Shown here piece by piece: positions 15,956 through 24,097 of a stretch of 64,000 bases of DNA (within the stretch, counting starts at the first letter, position 1; each line of letters opens with the position of its first letter). The translations under genes and the position numbers were made by a program. A model generated the notes under the pieces. It did not search any database and had not been told where the DNA came from. It saw only the letters and a list, made by a program, of their open reading frames with translations. Source of the DNA: AWTP1-13 sp041288195 (GTDB lineage: Bacteria; Pseudomonadota; Alphaproteobacteria; Rhizobiales; Hyphomicrobiaceae); contig JBGGME010000210.1 of assembly GCA_041288195.1 (NCBI GenBank), positions 1 to 64,000 of the forward strand, given 5' to 3'.

Positions 15956-16831
15956 ATGCAGACCGAGAAGCTCGGGATCGGAATCAGCATTCGCGGCATC
16001 GATGCCAATGTGGCGACGGCGGCCGAAATGAGCACGATCAAGGATCTGCTCTACAAGAACCGGCTCATCGTCCTCAAGGATCAGGCCGTCAGCGAGCAGC
16101 AGTATTGCGATTTCGCAAACCGCTTCGGCTTCCCGGTTCCCTACCTGCAGGAGAACTACCGCCATCCCGACTTCCCGCTGATCTTCGTCTCCTCCAATGT
16201 CAAGAAGGACGGCAAGCAGGTCGGCGTCCCGCGCACGGGCGGCTACTGGCACTCCGACACCTCCTTCGAGCCGGACCCGAAGGTCATCACCATGCTGATG
16301 CCCAAGGTCCTGCCGGCCAACCACCCCCGCAGCACCAGGTTCGTCGACATGGCGGCGGTCTATGCCGAGCTGCCCCAGGCCACCAAGGACAAGCTGGCCG
16401 GCGCCGAGCTGCTGCACAGCGGCCGCTATCGCTACAAGATCCGCCCCGACAACGTCGGCTACGACATCTTCGAGATCCTGCAGGCGATCGACGCCTTCGC
16501 GCCCCCCGTGCGCCATCCGGCGGTGATCGAGCATCCCTACACGAAGGAGAGGGTGCTCTATGCCAACAGCGGGTTCACGATCGGGATCGCCGATCGCTCG
16601 CTCGACGAGTCGGCCGCGATCCTGCGCGAGGTCTTCGCGCTGGCTGAATCCGACCGGTTCGTGCGGGAGGTTCGCTGGTCGATGGGCGACATCATCATCT
16701 GGGACAACCGCTTCCTGTGCCACACCTCCGGCCGCAACAGCGGTCCCGAGGAGGAGACGATGATGCACCGCATCACCCTGCAGGACGGCTATCCGCTCTG
16801 CGCCACCCAGATGCAGGCCAAAGCCGCCTGA
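15956..16831 (+). CDS. Fe(II)/2-oxoglutarate oxygenase, Rv0097/ScoE isonitrile-synthase type
   Basis: 291-aa TauD-fold oxygenase. The Fe ligands are visible as GGYWHSDTSF (H99, D101) and WDNRFLCHTS (H256), with the 2OG-binding Arg in MMHRITLQDG (R272). Compared from memory with M. tuberculosis Rv0097, many blocks line up: IFVSS, GVPRTGGYWHSD, YKIRPDNV (K161), PPVRHPAVIEHP and GDIIIWDNR. Rv0097 and ScoE oxidise an N-carboxymethyl-3-aminoacyl substrate to an isonitrile. The next gene is the FcoT partner, as in that pathway. CAGGAGG precedes the ATG. Family assignment is firm; the isonitrile reaction is inference. Confidence 0.8.
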   Translation: MQTEKLGIGISIRGIDANVATAAEMSTIKDLLYKNRLIVLKDQAVSEQQYCDFANRFGFPVPYLQENYRHPDFPLIFVSSNVKKDGKQVGVPRTGGYWHSDTSFEPDPKVITMLMPKVLPANHPRSTRFVDMAAVYAELPQATKDKLAGAELLHSGRYRYKIRPDNVGYDIFEILQAIDAFAPPVRHPAVIEHPYTKERVLYANSGFTIGIADRSLDESAAILREVFALAESDRFVREVRWSMGDIIIWDNRFLCHTSGRNSGPEEETMMHRITLQDGYPLCATQMQAKAA

Positions 16832-16861
16832 CCCTACAACCCGAAGCCGAGGTTCCCTGCC

Positions 16862-17554
16862 ATGTGCACCGCCGCTTCACTGACCACTGGCTCGCCCCTT
16901 CCGGCCGGCGCCGTCGCCGCAAACTGCGCTGCCAAGCCGTGCTTCAAGACGGGCTGTCCCGGGTTCCCGCCCCCAGCCGAGAGCGATGACAGCGTCAATC
17001 TGCCGATCGCCGTCTCGCCCGCCTTCATCGGCGAGATTCTGCGCCCGTATCGCCAGCGCAGCCGCTACCTGAAAGAGGCCGTGATCACGCATTTCCGCGA
17101 CAAGGCCAGCGAGGGCCCTGCCGCGACCAGCGGGCTCATCACCGCCGAGGGCAAGTTCGCGATCGAGGAGAGCTGCTACATCGACGACACCGGCCACTTC
17201 AACGCCGTCGAGTTCAACATCTGCTACAACCAGCTCGCCTACGTCATGTTCGGCAAGTGCGTGGCCGAGGGCCTGATGGGGCGTCTGCGCTGCGAGCGCG
17301 TGGAGGTGCCGACGTTCTCGGAGTTCAAGCGCCACCAGCTCCCCAACATGGTGATCGTCAGCATCGAGAGCCGCTACTACCGCCAGCTCGACAGCCGCTC
17401 CTTCACGGGCACGCTTCGCCTGGAGCGCATCTCGCCGGTCGGCGGCGCCTGGTTCTTCTTCACCACCATGACGTTTGCCGACAGCGAAGGTGTCAAGGCC
17501 AAGGACTCCGTCGTGCTGGCCTTCAGCCCCTCGTTCACGCCGGTCGCGCACTGA
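16862..17554 (+). CDS. FcoT/Rv0098-type thioesterase (isonitrile pathway partner)
   Basis: 230-aa hot-dog fold protein. Residues 104-123 carry the block SCYIDDTGHFN followed by EFNICYNQ, nearly identical to what I recall of M. tuberculosis Rv0098 (FcoT). KHQLPN-like and PVGG...FF segments also match. In ScoD/Rv0098 systems this enzyme promotes addition of glycine to an unsaturated acyl thioester and releases the product, the substrate of the oxygenase encoded just upstream (30-base gap). The N-terminal 50 residues are extra, Cys/Pro rich and unlike the family, so translation may begin later. Its adjacency to the Rv0097 homologue is the key contextual evidence. Confidence 0.8.
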   Translation: MCTAASLTTGSPLPAGAVAANCAAKPCFKTGCPGFPPPAESDDSVNLPIAVSPAFIGEILRPYRQRSRYLKEAVITHFRDKASEGPAATSGLITAEGKFAIEESCYIDDTGHFNAVEFNICYNQLAYVMFGKCVAEGLMGRLRCERVEVPTFSEFKRHQLPNMVIVSIESRYYRQLDSRSFTGTLRLERISPVGGAWFFFTTMTFADSEGVKAKDSVVLAFSPSFTPVAH

Positions 17555-17561
17555 GGCTGCC

Positions 17562-18446
17562 ATGGACCACACCAAAGCCATCGCCTCCGCCGAGATGCTG
17601 GCGGCGCTGCGCGCCGCCGCGACGAACGAGCGGGCGCTTGCCGATCCGTGCGAGGATACGCTGGCCCGCCGCTTCGTCGGGTCGAGCTTGCGACGCCTGG
17701 CGGAGTTCCGGCCGCACTTCCTGCTGAAGCACATCCTGCGGCTGCGGGCGCCGGGCTCCTATCCCTTCGCCATCGCCCGCACGCGCCATTTCGACCAGCT
17801 GCTGCAAGAGGAGCTGCGGAACGGGACGACGCAGGTCGTCATGCTCGGCGCCGGCTATGACAGCCGTGCTTGCCGGTTCGCGCGCGATCTTGCGAACGTG
17901 ACCGTGTTCGAGCTCGACCACCCCGCCACCCAGGCCCGCAAGCGCCAGCTTCTCGACGAGGCGGGCCTCCAGTGGCCGGACAACGTACGCTTCGTGCCGA
18001 TCGACTTCGCGCGTGAGAATTTCGCGGAACGCCTTGCGGCAGCGGGCTTCGATCCGCGCCGCCGGACATTCTTTCTTTGGGAAGGCGTATCCTACTACCT
18101 GCCCGAGGCGGCCGTCGCGAGCGTGCTCGCGTTCGTCGCCTCGTGCGCGCCGGGCAGCGCGATTGCCTTCGACTACGCGGTGCGCAGCTTCGTGGCCGGC
18201 GATCACTCGACCTATGGCGGCAAGCAGGTCGCACGCTGGCTGGAGGAGATCGACGAGCCCTTCCTGTTCGGCCTCGATGCCGAAGAGACGAAAGGCTTCC
18301 TGGAGGGCCACCGTCTGGTCCTGGAGTCCGATCTTGGACCCAAGGAGCTCGAGCAGGCCTACCTGCGCACCCGGCGCGGCGGCACGCTCGGCGCCACGCT
18401 CGGCCACGTCCGCATGGCGCTCGCCAGGGTCGCCGCCTTGAGCTGA
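17562..18446 (+). CDS. SAM-dependent methyltransferase, leucine carboxyl methyltransferase family
   Basis: 294-aa protein of the LCM/TIGR00027-like family. SAM-binding VVMLGAGYDSRACRFA (about residues 88-103), FELDHPATQARK, VRFVPIDF and FLWEGVSYYLPEAAV are diagnostic. Members methylate carboxyl groups of small molecules or proteins, mostly in secondary metabolism and actinobacteria. It starts eight bases after the FcoT-type gene, so it is in the same transcription unit. One reading is esterification of the free acid released by the thioesterase; other O-methylations are possible. Confidence 0.8.
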   Translation: MDHTKAIASAEMLAALRAAATNERALADPCEDTLARRFVGSSLRRLAEFRPHFLLKHILRLRAPGSYPFAIARTRHFDQLLQEELRNGTTQVVMLGAGYDSRACRFARDLANVTVFELDHPATQARKRQLLDEAGLQWPDNVRFVPIDFARENFAERLAAAGFDPRRRTFFLWEGVSYYLPEAAVASVLAFVASCAPGSAIAFDYAVRSFVAGDHSTYGGKQVARWLEEIDEPFLFGLDAEETKGFLEGHRLVLESDLGPKELEQAYLRTRRGGTLGATLGHVRMALARVAALS

Positions 18447-18470
18447 GCCCACGCCAAAGGGGGATACTCC

Positions 18471-19483
18471 ATGCTTGCACAGACCCTCGAGAGTGCATTA
18501 CCGGTCGCGCCCATGTCGGAAAAGATGCACGACGATATCGATTGGGCGGGCCGCTGGTTCGACCTTGTCGAGGAGCTGCAGGGCGAGTTCGTCGGCATGC
18601 GCGGCGGGCTGGTGCAGCCCGACGGTTCGGTATCCTGGACGTTCGTTCCGCACGCCCGCTTCGACGGCCTGGGCGGCTTCGTCGATCTGCTGCGCCGGAC
18701 CACGGCAGCGAAGGACCTGCCGGTCCCGGTCCGCCGCACCCAGCGTCCGAGCCTGTGGCAGCGGATCGCGGCCCTGGCTCGGCTCTGCGCGGAGCCTCCG
18801 CGCGTTGCCGCACGCTGGATACGCCAGGACCCCGCCTGGCGGCCGGGCGAGGTGAAATATCGTCAAGGCGACACGTCCGCCGCAACGCACCTTTTCACGG
18901 TCGAGCAGAACGGGCGATCGAGCGGGCTGCGCGCGCAAGCAGTGCGCCGCTGAACGCGCTGCTCCTGGGCGGCCTGGCCCGCGCCAGCGAGACCGAGATC
19001 GCCGATGGTCCCGCCATCTGGATGATGCCCGTCAACATGCGCGGCCCCGTAGCCCTTGCGCGCGACACCGCCAACCATACCGGCTATTTGCAGATCGACA
19101 TCGCACCGGGAGCCACCGCGGCAAACGTGCAGGCCCAGGTCAAGGAGCGGCTGCGCCGCCGCGAGCACTGGGGGAGCTGGCTGTTCCTCAACCTCGGCCG
19201 CGTCGTCCGCTACCGCGGCATGCGCACCATCTACGGCTTCCAGATTCGGCGGTTCGGCAACCGTCCGTTCGTGGGGTCCTTCTCCAATCTCGGCTCCTGG
19301 CGGGATGTCGGCTGTTGGTTCGTCTGTCCGCCGGTTACAATGAACGCTCCAGTCGCAGCCGGCGCGATCGTATGCGACGGCCGCCTGTCCCTGACGCTCG
19401 AGGCACATGCCTCGATGACGGGCGGGCAGGAGTGGTCGCAGGCGCTGCTGCAACGCTGGATCGCGAATCTGCGGGCAACCTGA
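18471..19483 (+). pseudogene. Condensation-type acyltransferase, interrupted by a one-base frameshift
   Basis: Two abutting frames make one protein of about 337 aa. The first (ATG 18471, AAAGGGGG upstream) has HARFDG, matching the HxxxDG catalytic motif of condensation/WES/PapA acyltransferases (H61, D65). It ends in non-family sequence at 18953. The second frame continues with SAPLNALLLGGLARAS, PVNMRGPV, NHTGYLQIDI and SFSNLGSW, as expected for the C-terminal half. The switch is near 18910-18920 and needs one extra base. Length is short for the family (usually 430-480). It may transfer an acyl group to an amine or alcohol in the cluster product. Either a recent pseudogene or a sequence error. 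Confidence 0.65.
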
Positions 19484-19497
19484 AGCAGGCAAATCCC

Positions 19498-20865
19498 ATG
19501 TCCGAAGCGGCCGAAGCCCTGTTCCCGCCGGGCGTTGTGCCTCCGCCGCCGGCTGCACCGCTTCCCCTGCCACGCTACCTGCTGCGCTTCATCCGCAACC
19601 CGCTGAGCGTCATGCCGCAGAGCGTGTACGAGGAGCCCATCGTGCAGCATGGCCGCCGCACGTGGGTCAGCGATCCTGCGCTCGTCAAGACCATCCTGCT
19701 CGACGAGCGGGAGAGCTTTCCCAAGACCGGGATCGAGGCGCGTGTGTTCGGCGGTCTGCTCGGGGAGGGAATCCTGATCGCCGAGGACGCGGCCTGGCGT
19801 TGGCAGCGCCAGGCTGCCGCCCCGATCTTCCGACACGCCGATATCCTGCAGTACGTGCCGCCCATGGCACGGGCCGCCGAGCGGCTCATTGCCGCCTGGA
19901 GAGCGTCGCCGCCCGGGGCCCTGCAGCCCATCGACCGCCAGATGACCGAGATCACCTTCGACGTGATCGCCGAGACCATGCTCGCCGGGGCCGAGGATGC
20001 GCGCGGTTCGGGCCTGGAGCGCACCAACGGCGACTACATGCGCCCGCTGGCATGGCCGCTCCTGTGGGCGGTCCTTCGCCTGCCGCGCTCGCTGCCGTTC
20101 CCGGGCAAGCGCCGGCACGTGGCGGCAGAACGCGCCATGCGCGAGGCCGTTTCCGGGATCGTTCGCACGCGCCGCGGCGAAGGTTCCCGCAGCGATCTGT
20201 TGCAGCGCTTGCTGCAGGCGCGCGATCCGGAAAGCGATCAGCTCATGAACGACCGGCAGGTGACGGACAACCTGCTCACGTTCCTGCTCGCCGGCCACGA
20301 GACGACGGCCCGCTCCCTCGCCTGGGCGCTCTACCTGCTGTCCCTCTCCCCGAAATGGGAAGCGCTGCTGCTTGCGGAAGTGCAGGCGGCGGTAGGCGAC
20401 GCCGAGCTCACCGGTGCGCATGTCGAGCGCCTGCCGCTGGTCACGGCCTTCATGAAGGAGACCATGCGGCTCTACCCGCCGATCTCCTCCATCTCGCGCA
20501 TCGCCGCGCGCGATGTCGAGCTTGGCGGCAAGACGGTCGCCAAGGGCAGCCTCGTCATCATCCCCATGTTCGCCATCCATCGCCACCGCAAGCTGTGGAG
20601 CGATCCCGACCGCTTCGATCCGGCTCGCTTCAGCCGCGACGAGGAGGCGAAGCTTGCACGCTACCAGTACATGCCGTTCGGCGCCGGCCCCCGCATCTGC
20701 ATCGGCGCCTCGTTCTCCATGACCGAGTCGGTGGTGATGCTCGCAAGCTTCGTGCGCGCCGCGCGTTTCGCCACGCCGGCCGGCAGAAGGTTCACCCCTG
20801 TTTCGGGAATCAGCCTGCGCGCCCATCCCGATATCGAGCTCGACGTCAGCATTCGCAACGGGTAG
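19498..20865 (+). CDS. Cytochrome P450
   Basis: 455-aa P450 monooxygenase. It shows the I-helix AGHETTAR (about residue 266), the K-helix ExxR in KETMRLYPP (E321, R324), DRFDPARF and the haem loop FGAGPRICIG with Cys about 401. No membrane anchor is evident. The best general resemblance is to bacterial fatty-acid or epoxidising P450s, but the substrate cannot be set. It begins 14 bases after the acyltransferase frame and is the last gene of the cluster. Ferredoxin and reductase partners are not in the neighbourhood. Confidence 0.9.
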   Translation: MSEAAEALFPPGVVPPPPAAPLPLPRYLLRFIRNPLSVMPQSVYEEPIVQHGRRTWVSDPALVKTILLDERESFPKTGIEARVFGGLLGEGILIAEDAAWRWQRQAAAPIFRHADILQYVPPMARAAERLIAAWRASPPGALQPIDRQMTEITFDVIAETMLAGAEDARGSGLERTNGDYMRPLAWPLLWAVLRLPRSLPFPGKRRHVAAERAMREAVSGIVRTRRGEGSRSDLLQRLLQARDPESDQLMNDRQVTDNLLTFLLAGHETTARSLAWALYLLSLSPKWEALLLAEVQAAVGDAELTGAHVERLPLVTAFMKETMRLYPPISSISRIAARDVELGGKTVAKGSLVIIPMFAIHRHRKLWSDPDRFDPARFSRDEEAKLARYQYMPFGAGPRICIGASFSMTESVVMLASFVRAARFATPAGRRFTPVSGISLRAHPDIELDVSIRNG

Positions 20866-20896
20866 CGCTGCATCGACGGAGCCACCCTGCCTTCGA

Positions 20897-21847
20897 TCAC
20901 CTCTTCTCGGGGAAGAGCGCGCCGATCGGCACGAGCAAGGCACCGACGACCGGCATCAGAATCGTACCGAGCGCGAGCCCGACAACGCCATCGCACAGGG
21001 CGGCCACGAGCCACGCGATGGCATCAGACGCGCCGCGGCCCGACACCGAGTACGCGATCGCCTTGATGGTGTCGTAGGGCCAGGACAGATGCAGCTCGTG
21101 CAAGCCGTGGATCACGATGCCCCCTCCAACCCAGAGCATCGCCGCCGTCCCGACAATCGAGATCACCATGAGCACTGTCGGCATGGCGGCGACGAGCCCG
21201 CGCCCAAACGCGCGCGTCGCCTCCAGCCGGCCCGAATTGCTCAAGCGCAGACCGAAGTCGTCCGCTTTGACGAGAAGTGCAACGGCGCCATAGACCAGGG
21301 CTGTTATCATCACAGCGACAAGCGCGAGCACGGCGGCGCGTGTCCAGATATTGCCGCTGTCGAAGGCCGCCAGGGCGATCGTCATGATTTCGGCGGACAG
21401 GATGAAGTCCGTCTTGATTGCGCCTTTGACACGCTGCTCCTCGAGATGGGCGGCGTCGAGCGTTGCGGCCTGCTGTGGACCCGGCTCCTTGTGATGCGTG
21501 AGCGCATGCCAGGTTTTTTCCGCGCCCTCGAAGCAAAGATAGGCGCCTCCCAGGATCAGGAGTGGTGCAATGCTCCATGGCGCCAAGGCCTGCAGCAGCA
21601 GGAGTGCCGGAAGCAGGATGAGCAGCTTGTTGAACAGGGAGCCGCGCGCGATCCGGGCGACGATCGGGATCTCGCGCGCAGCCGGCAGGCCGGTGACGTA
21701 TTTCGGCGTCACCGCGGCGTCGTCGATCACGACACCTGCAGACTTGCTGCCGGCCTTGACCGCATGCGCAGCAATATCGTCGAGTTGACTGGCGGCCAGC
21801 TTCGCGATGGCTGCGACGTCGTCGAGAAGTGCGAGCAGGCCGCTCAT
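20897..21847 (-). CDS. DUF808 family membrane protein (YedI-like)
   Basis: 316-aa integral membrane protein. The N-terminus MSGLLALLDDVAAIAK and the following VVIDDAAVTPKYV, GGAYLCFEGAEK and KTDFILSAEIMTIAL blocks are characteristic of DUF808/YedI. About seven hydrophobic helices. The start at 21847 is chosen because family members begin with this Met; an in-frame Met at 21883 adds 12 unrelated residues. Function in cells is unknown. It converges on the P450 gene with 31 bases between stops. Confidence 0.85.
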   Translation of the reverse strand: MSGLLALLDDVAAIAKLAASQLDDIAAHAVKAGSKSAGVVIDDAAVTPKYVTGLPAAREIPIVARIARGSLFNKLLILLPALLLLQALAPWSIAPLLILGGAYLCFEGAEKTWHALTHHKEPGPQQAATLDAAHLEEQRVKGAIKTDFILSAEIMTIALAAFDSGNIWTRAAVLALVAVMITALVYGAVALLVKADDFGLRLSNSGRLEATRAFGRGLVAAMPTVLMVISIVGTAAMLWVGGGIVIHGLHELHLSWPYDTIKAIAYSVSGRGASDAIAWLVAALCDGVVGLALGTILMPVVGALLVPIGALFPEKR

Positions 21848-22070
21848 TTCCTGTCGCCATCCCCAGCGCGTCCAGTGTTGCACTCGATGTCAGCTATCTC
21901 CGCAAACACGCGCCACAGTCTCCCGAACGCCGGATTGGAATGCCCAGTCGTGCATCATGCAAAGCGACTGCCACGTACCCTCAGATCTCCATACCAAGCC
22001 ACCGCGGAGCCGAAGAAGAAGGACGGCGCATGATCCTACGCCGCCCGATCTCACGCTCAGCCCTGCGCAA

Positions 22071-23159
22071 TCAATGCGAAGGCGACAGGTGTCGCACTTT
22101 CGGTAGTACTTCTTTGGCCAGCAACTCCAGCGAGCGCCGCCATGCCTCTGGATCTTCGACGTAGTCGAAGCCGAACACCAGGAGGTGCCCAAAGCCGCCG
22201 ACCTCGTCGTGGACGCGTTGAATTTTCTCGGTGACCGTTGCTGGTGAACCGATGATCCAGTTGTGCTTCGCACAGTATTCCGGTGTCACGTCGCTGTCCG
22301 GCACGCCCGGGTCATGCTTCAGGTATTGCAGGAAATCGAATTCCCTCAACAGCGGTATGAAGTATTCGCCCATCATGCGGCCCATGTGCCGACCCACCGA
22401 GAGCTTGGCCGCCTCCGCGTCGGTCTCGGCGACAAAGACCTCGCGCACCATCCGCCATTCCGCGCGATCGGCTTTGCGGCCGGCCTTCTCCGCGCCTGCC
22501 TCGACCGATGCCCAATGGCTGCCGACATAGGCCGGGTTCAGATTGAGGCTCATTGGGATGTAGCCGCGCTCGCCCGCGAGCTTCAGCGTATCGGAGCCCT
22601 TCGACAGGCCGGCTACCCCGATTGGCGGGTGGGGCGTCTGCAGCGGCTTGATGTGCGGCTTGAGGAAGCCATACATCAACTCTGGATTCTTCACCGTCCA
22701 ATACCTGCCCGCGAACGTGAACGGCTCATTGGTCGACCAGAGCTTCAAGATGATCTCCAGCGCCTCGCGCATCATGAGGCGGTTGACGCCATTGGCGCCA
22801 TCGACGTTGAACATCTCCCAATCGCTCGGCAGGCCGCTGGCCGCGACGCCGAAGTTGAGCCGCCCGCCCGAGATGTGGTCGAGGATCGCGACACGGTTGG
22901 CGATTTGCGCCGGATGATGGAAGGGTAGCAAGAAGCCGCCGGGTCCGAGCCGGATGTTCTTTGTCTGCATGAGGGCCTGGGCCACCAGGAGGTCGGGCGA
23001 GGGATGTGGCTCCCATGGCGCGGTGTGGTGCTCGCCGATCCAGCACTCCTTGTAGCCGAGCTCGTCGAGCCAACGTATCACCTTGAGATCCCACTCGTGG
23101 CCATCCCTGAGTGACCTCTCCGGCGGGTGCGACGGCATCGTGAAGTAGCCTAGCTCCAT
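22071..23159 (-). CDS. LLM class flavin-dependent monooxygenase
   Basis: 362-aa luciferase-like TIM-barrel monooxygenase using reduced flavin. MELGYFTMPSHPPER, YKECWIGEHH, LGPGGFLLPFHHP and SGRLNFGVAASG are family motifs, close to limonene/alkanal-type LLM enzymes. It lies divergent from the TRAP/catabolic operon across a 422-base region. A substrate shared with that locus, such as a cyclic or terpenoid compound, is plausible but unproven. A flavin reductase is not encoded alongside. Confidence 0.85.
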   Translation of the reverse strand: MELGYFTMPSHPPERSLRDGHEWDLKVIRWLDELGYKECWIGEHHTAPWEPHPSPDLLVAQALMQTKNIRLGPGGFLLPFHHPAQIANRVAILDHISGGRLNFGVAASGLPSDWEMFNVDGANGVNRLMMREALEIILKLWSTNEPFTFAGRYWTVKNPELMYGFLKPHIKPLQTPHPPIGVAGLSKGSDTLKLAGERGYIPMSLNLNPAYVGSHWASVEAGAEKAGRKADRAEWRMVREVFVAETDAEAAKLSVGRHMGRMMGEYFIPLLREFDFLQYLKHDPGVPDSDVTPEYCAKHNWIIGSPATVTEKIQRVHDEVGGFGHLLVFGFDYVEDPEAWRRSLELLAKEVLPKVRHLSPSH

Positions 23160-23581
23160 AGGGTCCTCCTTGTGGGCTTTTGCAGGCCGCCCGTCCGATG
23201 CATCATATCACCGGCACGAAGTGCGAAAAGCGTTGATCGGCGGAAGTGGTGCGCGAACGACCTTGTGCTCGTCCCGTCGCGCCTACGGGGGCAGGTCGCG
23301 ACCTCAGTCGAGCCCTGCATCGCAGCCGCATACTGGTTCACGGCATCGACCGCCTTCGCCAATCCTGCCGTGAGGATGGAGGTCGGCCGCACTGGGCACG
23401 GAATGGCCGGGGCATCGGGCGACGTCGCCACCTCGGGCGGGCGCCGGTTGCTCACGTTGACTGGTCGCCTGATCGATGCAAGATTGAATGACCGTTCAAT
23501 CAATTGAGCCGGGGCCACCGGCCTGACGGAAAAAGAGCAAGCGCCCCCGGGGAACGAGGGACGCGGAAGAGGAGGAGACCC
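23160..23581. other. Divergent promoter region between LLM monooxygenase and TRAP operon
   Basis: A 422-base region without a credible gene. It must carry promoters for both directions. The notable element is the palindrome at 23482-23501. Confidence 0.5.
23482..23501. promoter_or_regulatory. Candidate TetR operator upstream of dctQ
   Basis: GATTGAATGACCGTTCAATC has perfect seven-base arms (GATTGAA/TTCAATC) around a six-base spacer and ends 80 bases before the TRAP small permease. TetR-type regulators of acyl-CoA catabolism bind sites of this kind. A related palindrome lies at 25506-25523. Confidence 0.5.
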
Positions 23582-24097
23582 ATGCACGGGAGCTTGGGGG
23601 AGGCCTTTCTCAGGCGCGCCTTGCGGTGGCTCTTCCGCGCGGAAGTCGTCGTGACATGCGCCGCTCTCCTCCTCGTTGCCGGTTCGCTCTTTGCTGATGT
23701 CGTGGCGCGGGAGATCTTCGGGCGTGGGATCTTCGGCGCCCAGAAGTTTGCGGTCTACTGCAACGCGATTGCCGGGCTCCTGGGCTTCGCGGTCGTCGTG
23801 CACCTCGGCGGACACCTGCGCGTGTCGATCGTCGACCAGCTCTTTCCCGATGCGTGGCATCCCTCCATGGTGCGGCTCGGGGATCTCGTTTCCTGCGGCC
23901 TGTGCGTGCTGTTGGGCATCTATGCCGCCAGATATGTTCTGAGCACCATGCGTCTCGGCGAGACGGACCAGCTGTTCTTCACCAAGCTCTGGCCTATGCA
24001 GCTGGTCCTCCCCTACATCTTCTTCTCCTCGGCGATGCGGTACTTGAGTTTCGCGGCCTATCCGGCGTTGCGTCCAGCCGAAATCGAGAACCCCTGA
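23582..24097 (+). CDS. TRAP transporter small permease (DctQ)
   Basis: 171-aa membrane protein with four helices, the small subunit of a tripartite ATP-independent (TRAP) uptake system. SLFADVVAREIFGRGI and the fourth-helix LPYIFFSSAMRYLSF are typical. GAGGAGGAG precedes the ATG at 23582. The stop overlaps the DctM start by one base (TGATG). TRAP systems use ion gradients to import organic acids. Confidence 0.85.
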   Translation: MHGSLGEAFLRRALRWLFRAEVVVTCAALLLVAGSLFADVVAREIFGRGIFGAQKFAVYCNAIAGLLGFAVVVHLGGHLRVSIVDQLFPDAWHPSMVRLGDLVSCGLCVLLGIYAARYVLSTMRLGETDQLFFTKLWPMQLVLPYIFFSSAMRYLSFAAYPALRPAEIENP

